A stretch of DNA of 64,000 nt, from NCBI GenBank assembly GCA_963665155.2, contig CAXXFI010000001.1:434001-498000 (forward strand). The letters run 5' to 3'. Within the stretch, counting starts at the first letter, position 1. Every line of letters begins with the position of its first letter. Shown one piece after another: positions 53,814 through 62,409 of the stretch. The DNA comes from UBA1141 sp963665155. Its GTDB lineage: Bacteria > Chloroflexota > Dehalococcoidia > Lucifugimonadales > UBA3495. Both the position numbers and the translations under genes were made by a program. Under the pieces are notes generated by a model. That model worked only from the letters and a program-made list of their open reading frames with translations, was not told the origin of the DNA and searched no databases.

Positions 53814-54329
53814 TCAGTAGCCCATTGCCGGGTTTGCGGTGGCTGGTCCGTGCTTCTCCGCCGCTCGTTTTTCCTCGCCTTCGGTCACCCAGTGGAGAGC
53901 GAGAGCGCCCAAGGTCATGGTGGAGACTCCCATCACGATTACCACCGCACCGACGCCCATGGCTAGGTCGGCGACTCCGAAGCCCAAAACCGACATGTTC
54001 AACGCATTCCGGAGTGTCAATCCCGTGACGTAAGTAGCTCTATTCGGGTCGTCTCTTTCCATCTTGGAATAAAGGCCCCAGCGCTCGATGCTGTGCAACT
54101 TGATCACCTCAGCTTGCGCCTCTGCAGTTCGGGCATCCTCGACCAGTATCCCGGCGGGAACTCCGAACTTTATTGCGTCTGCGCTCGTGGTGACGTTTTC
54201 CTCAGCCAGGGCCTCTCTTATTGTGGCCTTGGCTTCAAACCCCATCACCACGAAGAAGACGCCGATGGCAAGGAACGTTAGCCCAATGGCTATTGCCCCG
54301 ATCCATAAGTGGTTTCTTGCTGCCTTCAT
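53814..54329 (-). CDS. small membrane protein of unknown function
   Basis: 171 residues from ATG 54329 with GGAGGAG upstream; the longer in-frame extension lacks a ribosome site. The first membrane helix at about residues 8-30 (WIGAIAIGLTFLAIGVFFVV) is followed by a soluble helical segment (EAKATIREALAEENVTTSAD, then DARTAEAQAEVIKLHSIERW). The second and third hydrophobic stretches at about residues 110-150 include FGVADLAMGVGAVVIVMGVS. The C-terminus is charged. No family recognised. Confidence 0.78.
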   Translation of the reverse strand: MKAARNHLWIGAIAIGLTFLAIGVFFVVMGFEAKATIREALAEENVTTSADAIKFGVPAGILVEDARTAEAQAEVIKLHSIERWGLYSKMERDDPNRATYVTGLTLRNALNMSVLGFGVADLAMGVGAVVIVMGVSTMTLGALALHWVTEGEEKRAAEKHGPATANPAMGY

Positions 54330-54966
54330 GTCACTCCTCCTCGTGGTGTTTTCTCCGCCCCTTCTCGGGAGCGGTGATTCTCTTCTTGTTTTCTGCCTTT
54401 CTTTTACCCTTCGATTCCATGATATTAGGGAGAGGTGAAACCACCGTGAAACGTCGGCAACTACCCGTGAACATTGTGTGAGGAAATTCACATATTCCAT
54501 TTGCCGATGGGGGTTGAGAAATTTGAGAGGTGAACGCCAAGTATCTGGAGGAGGATTCTTCAAGAGGGGGCACCAAGCAGGGGCACCAAGGGCGTGGTGA
54601 AACAGTTTCAGGGATTCCGGGTACTTTTGGTGCCTGGCTGGTCAATATCTGGCTGGATGCAGATGTTAACACAACTCCTGGCAACGAGCGTTCTTCTTGG
54701 CCAACTAGGCCATTTGGCGCACTTCAGTTATGGCGCCACAGAACAGGAAAGCGGTACCGCTAAGCTTGCGTTACCGCTTTCTAGAATCGAGGCTGATATG
54801 TGTTCCTTTTGGCAGGCCTATTCCCTTGTTTTCTACCTTTTATGGGAGACTCCGGAATGGCTCCTGAACCCATTTTGGGTCAATTTGCAGGGATAAATAG
54901 CAGCAACCCGTACAATCCCCCCGCAAGTTGCCCAGGCTGCTTCGCCCCTTACGTGAATGTGTTGCT
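54330..54966. other. intergenic, no gene recognised
   Basis: Contains A/T-rich promoter-like sequence and a 100-codon plus-strand frame (54594-54896) without recognisable features or a good ribosome site. No gene is claimed. Confidence 0.4.
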
Positions 54967-55110
54967 TTAGTCAGAGGACGGCAGCTTGCGGGGTTCTTGA
55001 ATCTCCATTTCTGTCTCGCAGCAGTTGATCACTCCTTCACCCGTCTTGGTGCAAAGGACGCTGCTGCCGCACTCTGGGCAGGTATAACGCTTGCCTAGTT
55101 GGTTAGCCAT
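54967..55110 (-). CDS. desulforedoxin-like metal-ribbon microprotein 1
   Basis: 47 residues: MANQLGKRYTCPECGSSVLC, T-K-T-G-E-G-V-I-N-C-C-E-T-E-M-E-I, then an acidic tail. The C-x2-C ... C-C arrangement is that of desulforedoxin and the N-terminal domain of desulfoferrodoxin (FeS4 or zinc site). It lies 61 bases downstream of a paralogue of the same length class. Too short for usual length cut-offs. Probably binds iron or zinc; role unknown. Confidence 0.8.
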   Translation of the reverse strand: MANQLGKRYTCPECGSSVLCTKTGEGVINCCETEMEIQEPRKLPSSD

Positions 55111-55171
55111 TGATTATTTCCTCCAAAATGGGGACGGCTCCGGGTGGGCCCTGAGGCCGACGTGGATTAGA

Positions 55172-55288
55172 TTACTTGATCGCCATGGGCTCGGCGCAAC
55201 AGACTATCGAGCCGTTCCCGCCTTTGGTAACGATGAACTCGGACCCGCATTTGGCGCAGATGTATCTTTTACCGGTTTCGTTAGCCAC
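55172..55288 (-). CDS. desulforedoxin-like metal-ribbon microprotein 2
   Basis: 38 residues from GTG 55288 with GGGAG seven bases upstream: ANETGKRYICAKCGSEFIVT, K-G-G-N-G-S-I-V-C-C-A-E-P-M-A-I-K. It has the same C-x2-C ... C-C ligand set as the next gene, and the shared G-K-R-Y start shows tandem duplication. The pair is probably one transcript. Confidence 0.8.
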   Translation of the reverse strand: MANETGKRYICAKCGSEFIVTKGGNGSIVCCAEPMAIK

Positions 55289-55538
55289 CTGTTTACTCCC
55301 TGATGTTTAAGTGAGAATTTCTGCTTGTCGCTGACGGCTGATCGTAACAGATAGATCGCAACGGAATGTTGCGACTTGTCTACGAGCAGTGCCATTATAA
55401 ACAACGTTCAAAATGTATTCAACTTGGCTTGTTTACCGTCCTCTATCAATCACGTTTCTGTCATTGTGCCGATCCCCGGCTCAGTACACGTTTTGTCAGT
55501 TCACTCCTCAGAAAGGGCAATGTTGAAGGTTAACGGGC

Positions 55539-55985
55539 TTAATCGTCATCGGGTTTGAACCGCACCAAGAAGCTGGCTTCACCCAGCGGCAAGCCGTCCA
55601 ACAGTATTGCCGCAACGTGGCGGCCCGGCGCTTGCACCGGGATGCGGAAAACCTTGATCCACCGTTGGAACAAGATACCCTCCTCCCATTCTATGAGTTG
55701 GGGCGGTGGTGGGTCTAAAGGCGTTCCCGGAGCTTTGATGGCCACCAAGAGGTGATGGGGGCCTGGGTTCGCGCCCACTATGCAAAATGCCAAGTGAAGG
55801 TCCAGTTCGGCTAGTACCGGCGTATCGGGCTTCTGGCTTTCCTCGGTCTTCTGGAATTCTGCGATAGGCGGTAGTTCAATCAGGTCCACAATTTCCTTCA
55901 GGATCAGCTCTCCGTCGGGGCTTTCGTCGGTGTCCCGGCAAAAAAGAGCATACTTGAGGCTGGGGTTGGAGTGCTCGTCGGCCAA
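55539..55985 (-). CDS. hypothetical protein (DUF6941-like)
   Basis: 148 residues: NPSLKYALFCRDTDESPDGE, LILKEIVDLIELPPIAEFQ, LDLHLAFCIVGANPGPHHLL, then a Pro-rich stretch, WIKVFRIPVQAPGRHVAAIL and LPLGEASFLVRFKPDDD. It is predicted all-beta. It resembles small proteins of the DUF6941 type that begin with a Y-A-L-F-C-D-like strand; the assignment is from memory. Function unknown. Confidence 0.65.
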   Translation of the reverse strand: MADEHSNPSLKYALFCRDTDESPDGELILKEIVDLIELPPIAEFQKTEESQKPDTPVLAELDLHLAFCIVGANPGPHHLLVAIKAPGTPLDPPPPQLIEWEEGILFQRWIKVFRIPVQAPGRHVAAILLDGLPLGEASFLVRFKPDDD

Positions 55986-56201
55986 CTGGGGGATACCTCC
56001 CAGTGTATTTAGCTAGTGTATTAACCCAAACGTGAACCAATTCTAGCATGGACTCCAAGGGAAGCAATTTGTGCCACGTCCGGGCTTGTCCCAGGCATTG
56101 CCAAGTTAAAAAATAGCTGGCAAACTAGGCATACAAAGGGGCCAACGAACTCTCGGGCCAACCAAATCCAGGGCTAAACAACTAGCCGGAGGTTGATCGT
56201 A

Positions 56202-56828
56202 ATGGACTTAACAACCAGCAAATTCGACCAGGGGATGTCGACTCAGCAGTACATAGACCAGATCAAGGTGAACAAGCAGCCATTCTTGGACATCTACGAA
56301 AATGTTGAGGTGCCAAGCGAGGCCCGGGGACTATTTGAAAGCCAAGCCGGATCCCTTAGATTGGCTGTGTTCACCGCCGATTGGTGCGGCGATGCGGTGA
56401 GTACCACCCCGGTGATTTTGCGCCTGGCCGAGAGCACGGACAAAATAGACGTAAAAATATTCAACCGGGACGAAGAGCTTGAACTAACCAATAGCTTCTT
56501 GCCGGAGCACCGCGCCGGTACTGTGCCGGTCTTTGTGGTGCTGGACTCGTCTATGAACGAAATAGCCAGGTTCGTTGAGACGGCATTGACCCTGGTGCCT
56601 ACTCTGAACGCAATGGACGACGCAATTGCCACGGAAGTGGCTGGCGAAAACGAAGAAAACGCTCGTTCAATGGGCCGGGGCAAGCGCACCGCATATCGAG
56701 TTGCTCACGCAAAAGAGTGGGGGAACATTATTTTGGAGGAGTTCCGGCAGCTAGTTGCTGGCGGTCTGGCGATGACTCCCGATGCCCGTCCTGCGGTGGG
56801 CGGCACCAAATGGCCCCAAGAAGACTAG
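56202..56828 (+). CDS. thioredoxin-family protein with non-canonical active site
   Basis: 208 residues. Thioredoxin fold: LRLAVFTADWCGDAVSTTPV (about residues 55-74), where the usual W-C-x-x-C is W-C-G-D-A with a single Cys, then VKIFNRDEELELTN and GTVPVFVVLDSSMNEIARF (cis-Pro). The C-terminal 60 residues form helices. Related thioredoxin-like proteins of this length are common in Bacteria and may act as one-Cys reductants or not catalyse at all. ATG 56202 has GGAGG upstream. Confidence 0.85.
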   Translation: MDLTTSKFDQGMSTQQYIDQIKVNKQPFLDIYENVEVPSEARGLFESQAGSLRLAVFTADWCGDAVSTTPVILRLAESTDKIDVKIFNRDEELELTNSFLPEHRAGTVPVFVVLDSSMNEIARFVETALTLVPTLNAMDDAIATEVAGENEENARSMGRGKRTAYRVAHAKEWGNIILEEFRQLVAGGLAMTPDARPAVGGTKWPQED

Positions 56829-57003
56829 ACCCGAGATAGGCTTGTCGGGCTGCTTCGTTGGTCTGAGCCTGTTGAAGAGCAAGGGATGGGATACGCTCAT
56901 AGACTATGGAACCACGAACTGCAGGCAGGTCAGGACGCAACCCGAGGCAGGAAGCTCACAAGATTATCCGCCGCGAGTCTCACAACAAAAGGAAGTGCGC
57001 ATA

Positions 57004-57285
57004 ATGCCGGAAGGCGTAATAGATATGAGTGACATGCAGGTCATTTTCTCGGTGACCGATGCGATGGGCATCCACAGAGAGTCGGTCAGGGTGGAGTTGG
57101 GCAAGGAAGACCCTGGGTCCATAGGCAAAGATTCGGCAGGGCTGATCGAGATAACAGTACCGGTGAACGAGTCTATCGAAGAATTCCGCGGGAGATTGGA
57201 ACTGGAACTTAAAGAGATGGGCTTCACCCCCCAGGTCCCGACTGATGGGGACGAGGGGGATGAAGACGATTCCTGGCTTAAGTAG
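57004..57285 (+). CDS. small acidic protein of unknown function
   Basis: 93 residues: MSDMQVIFSVTDAMGIHRES then VRVELGKEDPGSIGK, ITVPVNESIEEFRGRLELEL, and an acidic tail D-G-D-E-G-D-E-D-D. ATG 57004 follows AAAAGGAAG. It is predicted alpha/beta with no family I recognise. It follows the thioredoxin-like gene on the same strand by 175 bases. Confidence 0.65.
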   Translation: MPEGVIDMSDMQVIFSVTDAMGIHRESVRVELGKEDPGSIGKDSAGLIEITVPVNESIEEFRGRLELELKEMGFTPQVPTDGDEGDEDDSWLK

Positions 57286-57355
57286 ACACAGTTGCGGATA
57301 CAGGGTTCAGTAAACTCGGTCCAGTAAACCCGGTTCTGGTCAGGGGGGTGCGCCG

Positions 57356-57877
57356 TTAAGCGTCTTCCCGCCATTCGATGCACAGGTTGGCATAACGCAC
57401 GAACACTGCGCCGCCCGGTGCGGCCATTGGCCCGTTGGCTGCTAGAATAGCAATATTGTGGGAGTCTCCCGGATGGGACTCGATGGTCAATAAGATTCTC
57501 TGGGGCACATTGAATCCCTGAACTGTGCCTCGTTCCCGGTCGCATTCTCCGTCAATCCAAACCTCGCCGTAGTCGTCCACGCAGGTCTCGAATATGCACC
57601 GAGCGCCTTCAACGGGATGTCCTCCCACTGTTTCGGGCAATACTATCTTTGTCCGATACCAGACGAAGGTAAATCCGTGGGAAACCCACTTTCCCAAGTC
57701 CGGGCAAATGTCCCAACCCGAGTCGTCGTAGTCGGGAAGCCTCGCAGCGCTCCCTTCCAGTTGGGAAACCAGACCTTCGTTGGGCTCTCCTGGCACCAAG
57801 CCGGTAGCGTATCGCCATTCCGCTTGGGCCTGCTTCAAATCGCCGGGGTCCATCAAGTTTAAGACTGCTCTTGGCAT
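57356..57877 (-). CDS. galactose-binding-like (glycoside hydrolase family 2 sugar-binding) domain protein
   Basis: 173 residues: KQAQAEWRYATGLVPGEPNE, LPDYDDSGWDICPDLGKWVS, GFTFVWYRTKIVLPETVGG, EGARCIFETCVDDYGEVWID and NIAILAANGPMAAPGGAVFV. This is the jelly-roll pattern (D-D-S-x-W, then W-Y-R, then D-D-Y-x-E-V-W-x-D-G) of beta-galactosidase-type sugar-binding domains, standing alone without a catalytic domain. No signal peptide. Ligand unknown. Confidence 0.8.
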   Translation of the reverse strand: MPRAVLNLMDPGDLKQAQAEWRYATGLVPGEPNEGLVSQLEGSAARLPDYDDSGWDICPDLGKWVSHGFTFVWYRTKIVLPETVGGHPVEGARCIFETCVDDYGEVWIDGECDRERGTVQGFNVPQRILLTIESHPGDSHNIAILAANGPMAAPGGAVFVRYANLCIEWREDA

Positions 57878-58112
57878 GAAATCGCCTCTCTAGTAATTTT
57901 TGATCCTAATGCTCTATTGGATATTCACGTGGGTATTCACGTGGGTTGATTTCAAGTTTCCGCAGCACTGGCGCCGGACATCCCGAAATCAGCAAAGACT
58001 TTTGTGGTCGGGCCTATTGTCTCCCAACCCTGCCTCGGACTCCCAACAATGCCAGGGCTTCAATCGCTACGCTTGATGAAATTGAGGTAGAGTCAGGGCT
58101 TGTTTAAGGCCC

Positions 58113-58760
58113 CTACACGCCCACAATCTTGATGCCCGCGTGGATTTTGTAGATACGGTTGATATTCACCAATAGTGGGGTAATTTGCTCCACGTACCGG
58201 GCATTGGCCAGCGCGCCACCGTCCACGGGGCGTAGGTTCGGGATTTTGGGCACTAGCTCCATGACCCTATCCTTGGCTGTTTTGTGGTCCGAGCAGATCA
58301 CAACGTCGCCTTCCATGGTCATTTGGGGGTCTTGCAACTCCTCGGCGCTGGCATTTTGGAATGCGGCCGCCACCATTGCCCCAGAGAGAAGCTCTTGAGA
58401 TTCCTGGGCGGCCGACCCGGCTTCCACCGGTACCGCTATGGCGCCTTTTCCCCTTTGGAACTCCATGGGCGCAATGACGTTGACCACTATTTTCCCATCC
58501 AATGCGCTGCCCAGCAGTTCCAGCGTTGGCCTCTGTCCCTCGTAGGGGAAGGTCAAGAACACGGTATCGGCTTGGGCAGCTGCTTCGGCATTTGCCGCAC
58601 CCCTAATTTTCGTCCCGGGCGCCAGCAACAAAAGCTCATCCGCCGCCGCCGATGCTCTAGCTGCGTCTCTGGAGCCGATTAAGACCTCCTCCCCGGCAAT
58701 GGCCAACCTTATTGCCAATCCTCTGCCTTCGGGTCCAGTACCGCCAAGGAAAGCCAGCAT
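58113..58760 (-). CDS. npdG: NADPH-dependent F420 reductase
   Basis: 215 residues: LAFLGGTGPEGRGLAIRLAI (NADP Rossmann loop), EVLIGSRDAARA (NADP phosphate site), ADTVFLTFPYEGQ, VVNVIAPMEF, GAMVAAAFQNASAEELQDP, VVICSDHKTAKDRVMELV and GALANARYVEQITPLLVNIN. It matches NADPH:F420 oxidoreductases. The organism therefore probably makes or uses coenzyme F420, as many Chloroflexota and Actinobacteria do. Confidence 0.93.
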   Translation of the reverse strand: MLAFLGGTGPEGRGLAIRLAIAGEEVLIGSRDAARASAAADELLLLAPGTKIRGAANAEAAAQADTVFLTFPYEGQRPTLELLGSALDGKIVVNVIAPMEFQRGKGAIAVPVEAGSAAQESQELLSGAMVAAAFQNASAEELQDPQMTMEGDVVICSDHKTAKDRVMELVPKIPNLRPVDGGALANARYVEQITPLLVNINRIYKIHAGIKIVGV

Positions 58761-59203
58761 ATAAACTCCTCAAATAGTCTAAATAGATTCTGGAGTCTCT
58801 AAATTTGATATGAACCGTTGTGGCTCACTATACATGCCCGTTCCGGCCTAGGGAAAGATGTGCCGCTGATTCAATATTTCTTTGTGTCCCGGTTCTCTAG
58901 TGCTTGGTCCCAAGTCTGTATGGCTTGGTTCTCGGCTGCGTATAACATGGAACTAGGTTCAAGTCTCCCGTCCCTAATTCTATTGACACCCTAAACGCCC
59001 ACACCTATGATAATGCCGCCCCGTTGGCCCTAAGCGCTGGCAACCAAGATGATTAGGCGCCGACCTAATGACGCCTGTCCTTGTGGCTAGGCTTATTGGC
59101 CAGAGTTACCAAGTTATTAGGATCGAAACAACGGGCTAACGCTTGATTCTCTCTGTTCACGACCAACTCGGACTAAGCAATCTAGCACGGAGGTACCCCG
59201 AAA
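58761..59203. other. intergenic between divergent genes
   Basis: About 440 bases with no recognisable gene. It holds promoters for npdG (minus) and the thiolase-like gene (plus), neither of which I can pin down. Confidence 0.4.
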
Positions 59204-60385
59204 ATGGCCGATCTTAACCACGGTGCTGCCATAGTGGGTATTCATGAGCACATCACTCGCTATGCCCCCGACAAGAGTGAGTTGCAACTTCAAGGCGAAA
59301 GCATCATCAAGGCACTGGATGATGCCGGTCTCACTAAAAACGACGTGGACGGGTTGCTCACGGCTTCCATGTCCATACGCAACAGTGGTTTGGCATTGGC
59401 CGACTACCTTGATATGAATCCCAAAATGGTGGACAACACCACGGTGGGCGGGGGGTCTTTCGAGTTTCACCTCTCACACGCTCTAAACGCCATCGCTGGC
59501 GGTCGAATAAACTGCGCCGTGATAACTTACAGCACTCTGGCCCGGTCCGGTGGGGTTTCAGTAGGCACGGGCGGCGTGTCCCGATTCGGCCATCCCAGGC
59601 TGGACCCGTCGCCGGACAGCTTTGAAGAGCTGTACGGTCTAACCACTGTGGGCCTCTACGCCATGATCGCCCAACGACACATGAAGCTCTACGGCACAAC
59701 TTCCGAGCAACTGGCCGAGGTCGCCGTGGCCATGCGAAAGCATGCATCAATGAATCCGGAAGCCTTGTTCCGGAACCTCATCACCGTGGAGGACGTAGTC
59801 AGGTCCCGCGTCATCTCTTCACCGCTGCATTTGATGGACTGCTGCGTGATTACCGACGGCGGCGGCGCAGTGGTGGTGGCTTCCCCGGAGGTGGCGCGAA
59901 ATTGCCGCCATGCGCCGGTATGGGTGCTGGGCGCTGGCGAAGCGGTGGCCCACCAAGGGGCTGGCAAGCGGGACCTCATGTATATTGCGGCTAAACAGAG
60001 CCAAGAGCCCGCCTTTGCCATGGCCGGAGTAACCCATCAAGACATCGACATGACAATGATTTACGACTCGTTTACTATCACCGTGGTGGAAACCCTGGAG
60101 GACCTGGGGTTCTGCGAAAAGGGTGAAGGTGGAAGCTTTGTTTCGGACGGACGGATTCAGTTAGGCGGTGAGTTGCCGATAAATACCGATGGAGGCGGTC
60201 TTTCCTCCAACCATCCGGGGATGCGCGGTCTGTTTTTGTTGCTTGAAGCGACCAGGCAGTTGCGGCACCAGTTTGAGGGCACACCCCGGCAGGTGCTCGA
60301 CTGCAAGATAGCTTTATGCCACGGTACCGGTGGGGCCTTGGGTTCCAGGCATAGTGGCGGCACTGTAATACTGGGGAGGGATTAG
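59204..60385 (+). CDS. thiolase-like protein (SCP-x / lipid-transfer type)
   Basis: 393 residues of the thiolase fold: GAAIVGIHEHITRYAPDKSE, ESIIKALDDAGLTKNDVDGL, VDNTTVGGGSFEFHLSHALN, LYGTTSEQLAEVAVAMRKHA, INTDGGGLSSNHPGMRGLFL and C-terminal LCHGTGGALGSRHSGGTVIL. The nucleophilic Cys of true thiolases is replaced in G-G-G-S-F, and the second Cys is not in C-x-G form, so it may be a non-condensing or retro-aldol partner, as in other thiolase-DUF35 pairs. It is followed after three bases by a DUF35 gene. Confidence 0.88.
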   Translation: MADLNHGAAIVGIHEHITRYAPDKSELQLQGESIIKALDDAGLTKNDVDGLLTASMSIRNSGLALADYLDMNPKMVDNTTVGGGSFEFHLSHALNAIAGGRINCAVITYSTLARSGGVSVGTGGVSRFGHPRLDPSPDSFEELYGLTTVGLYAMIAQRHMKLYGTTSEQLAEVAVAMRKHASMNPEALFRNLITVEDVVRSRVISSPLHLMDCCVITDGGGAVVVASPEVARNCRHAPVWVLGAGEAVAHQGAGKRDLMYIAAKQSQEPAFAMAGVTHQDIDMTMIYDSFTITVVETLEDLGFCEKGEGGSFVSDGRIQLGGELPINTDGGGLSSNHPGMRGLFLLLEATRQLRHQFEGTPRQVLDCKIALCHGTGGALGSRHSGGTVILGRD

Positions 60386-60388
60386 ATA

Positions 60389-60796
60389 ATGCCGGATTGG
60401 AACAAGCCGTTGCCGACTATTGTAGGCGAAACCAAGCCCTATTGGGACGCATGTCGCCAAGGCCGGTTGCTGCTCCAGAAGTGCGATAAATGCTCCGAGT
60501 TTCAGTTTTATCCCAGAGGCATCTGCTCCAATTGCTGGTCAAACGACGTACGGTGGGTCCAATCATCCGGGAAAGGGACAGTTTGGACGTACACTGTGAC
60601 GTATCAGAACCGGACGCCGGGCTTTAACGAGGGTCCTTACGTTCTGGCCCTTGTGGAACTGGAGGAAGGGATAAAGATGTTTACAAATATCGTGGAATGC
60701 GAGCCTGGGACGGTTGAGATAGGAATGCCGGTTGAGGTCACTTTCGTGCGGGCCAACGATCAAGTGACTGTGCCTTACTTTAAACCCGTTTCTTAA
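60389..60796 (+). CDS. Zn-ribbon / OB-fold protein (DUF35)
   Basis: 135 residues. The rubredoxin-like zinc ribbon CDKCSEFQFYPRGICSNCW at about residues 32-50 is followed by an OB-fold with TVWTYTVTYQNRTPGFNEGP and VEIGMPVEVTFVRANDQVTV. DUF35 proteins form complexes with adjacent thiolase-like proteins and bind acyl-CoA. The three-base spacing to the upstream gene supports a complex. Confidence 0.94.
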   Translation: MPDWNKPLPTIVGETKPYWDACRQGRLLLQKCDKCSEFQFYPRGICSNCWSNDVRWVQSSGKGTVWTYTVTYQNRTPGFNEGPYVLALVELEEGIKMFTNIVECEPGTVEIGMPVEVTFVRANDQVTVPYFKPVS

Positions 60797-60880
60797 TTAG
60801 CCCAGCTTAATTAGCCCAGACTTGGAACCCGGTTTTCCTTCTCTAAACTTAAACGCCCAAAAGTTAAAAGTCTCGAATCT

Positions 60881-60915
60881 CGGCATTATCCAATGGGGAA
60901 CATTGGATAATGCCG
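60881..60915. terminator. bidirectional terminator
   Basis: CGGCATTATCCAAT (60881-60894) and ATTGGATAATGCCG (60902-60915), a perfect 14-bp stem, followed by ATTTATTTT on the plus strand. It separates the DUF35 gene from the convergent response-regulator pseudogene. Confidence 0.92.
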
Positions 60916-61177
60916 ATTTATTTTCTAGTCAGGGTCTACCAAGCGGTAACCCAGGCCGCGCTCGGAAAGGATATAACGTGGGTTATGCGGGTCCGGCTCC
61001 AACTTTCTTCTCAAACGCGTGATGTAGGCTCGCGCATTGTCGTGATGAGGCCCGTTGCGCCTCCGATTGGTTTCATGGAGCAGATTTTTGGGACTTACGA
61101 CACGTCCGACGTTTTCCACTAGGGTCTGCAATGTGGACCACTCTCGCGGCGTCAATCTTACGTTCTTATTGTGACTA

Positions 61178-62406
61178 AACCAAAGCTAAGGTGAAACCTA
61201 CATAAAGCGAACCCGAAGAGGAGTTGCGATATTCTGTAATAGAAGTCGAGTGGCGGTGGTGGAAGGGATGAAGGAAATAGTGCAACTCATGGAAGAGTGG
61301 CAACTCAATGTAGGTGACTTACGGGAAAGGATGTATCGAGCGCCAACACCTCGAGAGCGAGAGCGATGGCACGGGCTATGGTTGTTGGCCCAAGGGTGGT
61401 CGGCTATCCAGGTGGCTGAGGCTTTGGACAGAGAGCCTCATACCATCGGAAACTGGCTGGCCAACTTTCGCCGAGGCGGGGCCCAAGGTTTGGTCTTTGA
61501 ACAGACTGGGGGTTCCCCCCCGTCTTGAACTGGGGTCAACAGAACCAACTGAAGTCCGCGGTGCAAAATCCGCCTGGAGAGGCGGGAGTTGAATTGTCCA
61601 ACTGGAATTGGAAAGTAATGAGGCAATTTCTCAAGCAGAGCTTTGACCTGGGGCTGAGTCGAAGCAGTTGCTTGAACTACCTCCATCGGTTGGGCTTCGT
61701 GCTGAAGCGACCCAAGAAACGCCTCCTGAAAGCCAAGGATGAAGCGCGGAAAGCCTTCGTCCTCCAGTACCGCCAAATCCGAGAGGAGGCCGAAAGGATA
61801 GGGGCCAAAATCTTCTTCGTGGACGAAGCCCACTTTCGGGCCGATGCTGACCTGAGGGGGAAATGGGTGCTCAAGGGAGAGCCAGCGCTGGTGGACTCCA
61901 CCAGTCCACGGTGGGGAGAGAAGGCCTGCTACTACTCGGGAGTTTGTCTGGAGAGTGGGGAGGTGGAAGCCATGGAAATAGCTGGAAACAGCAATGCCGA
62001 GACCTCCACCGCCTTTTTACAGCAGCTACGAGAAAACCATCCTGGACCTCTGGTAGTGATTTGGGACAATGGGCCAGCCCACCGAGGAGAAGCGATTCGC
62101 AGCTATCTGGCCACTCCTGACTTGCATCTGAGGTTGGTAGCCTTACCGGCTTACAGCCCAGACTTCAACGCCGACGAAGCCGTCTGGGACTGGGCCAGGG
62201 AAGAGGTCACGGCCAACGAATGCCTGGGAACAAAAGCCAAAGTCCAAGAGAAGATGAACGCATTCTTCGACGGGCTAACACACCGTAAGGATGAAGTGAG
62301 ACATCGCTGCCGAACCCTTTTACAAGCCCGAGCCGACGCACTGATGATGAAAACTGCCACGCCTTTGCCATCACTGCCCAATGTAGTTCCCACCTTGGCT
62401 TTGGTT
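61178..62406 (+). mobile_element. IS630-family insertion sequence, copy 2
   Basis: 1229 bases between imperfect 26-base inverted repeats starting AACCAAAGC, T or C, AAGGTG and ending CTACAT (22 of 26 match). TA is duplicated at 61176-61177 and 62407-62408. The pre-insertion site was GTGACTAGTCAC, a perfect 12-base palindrome centred on the TA. Confidence 0.93.
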
Positions 62407-62409
62407 TAG
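61250..62409 (+). CDS. IS630-family transposase, two frames joined at a C7 run
   Basis: The first frame (61250-61528) is the helix-turn-helix part: ERERWHGLWLLAQGWSAIQV, AEALDREPHTIGNWLANFRR, to G-G-S-P-P-S-stop. The second frame (about 61515-62409) holds the DDE domain: IFFVDEAHFRADADLRGKW, LVVIWDNGPAHRGEAIRSYL and LPAYSPDFNADEAVWDWARE. A -1 shift within CCCCCCC (61515-61521) joins them as G-G-S-P-P-V-L-N-W-G-Q-Q, giving about 386 residues. The stop TAG uses the duplicated TA plus a host G. It may be active if the shift is programmed. Confidence 0.9.

Noticed and set aside
54594..54896. 100-codon plus-strand ORF in the 54.3-55.0 kb gap
   Set aside because: No family, weak start and atypical composition; treated as non-coding.
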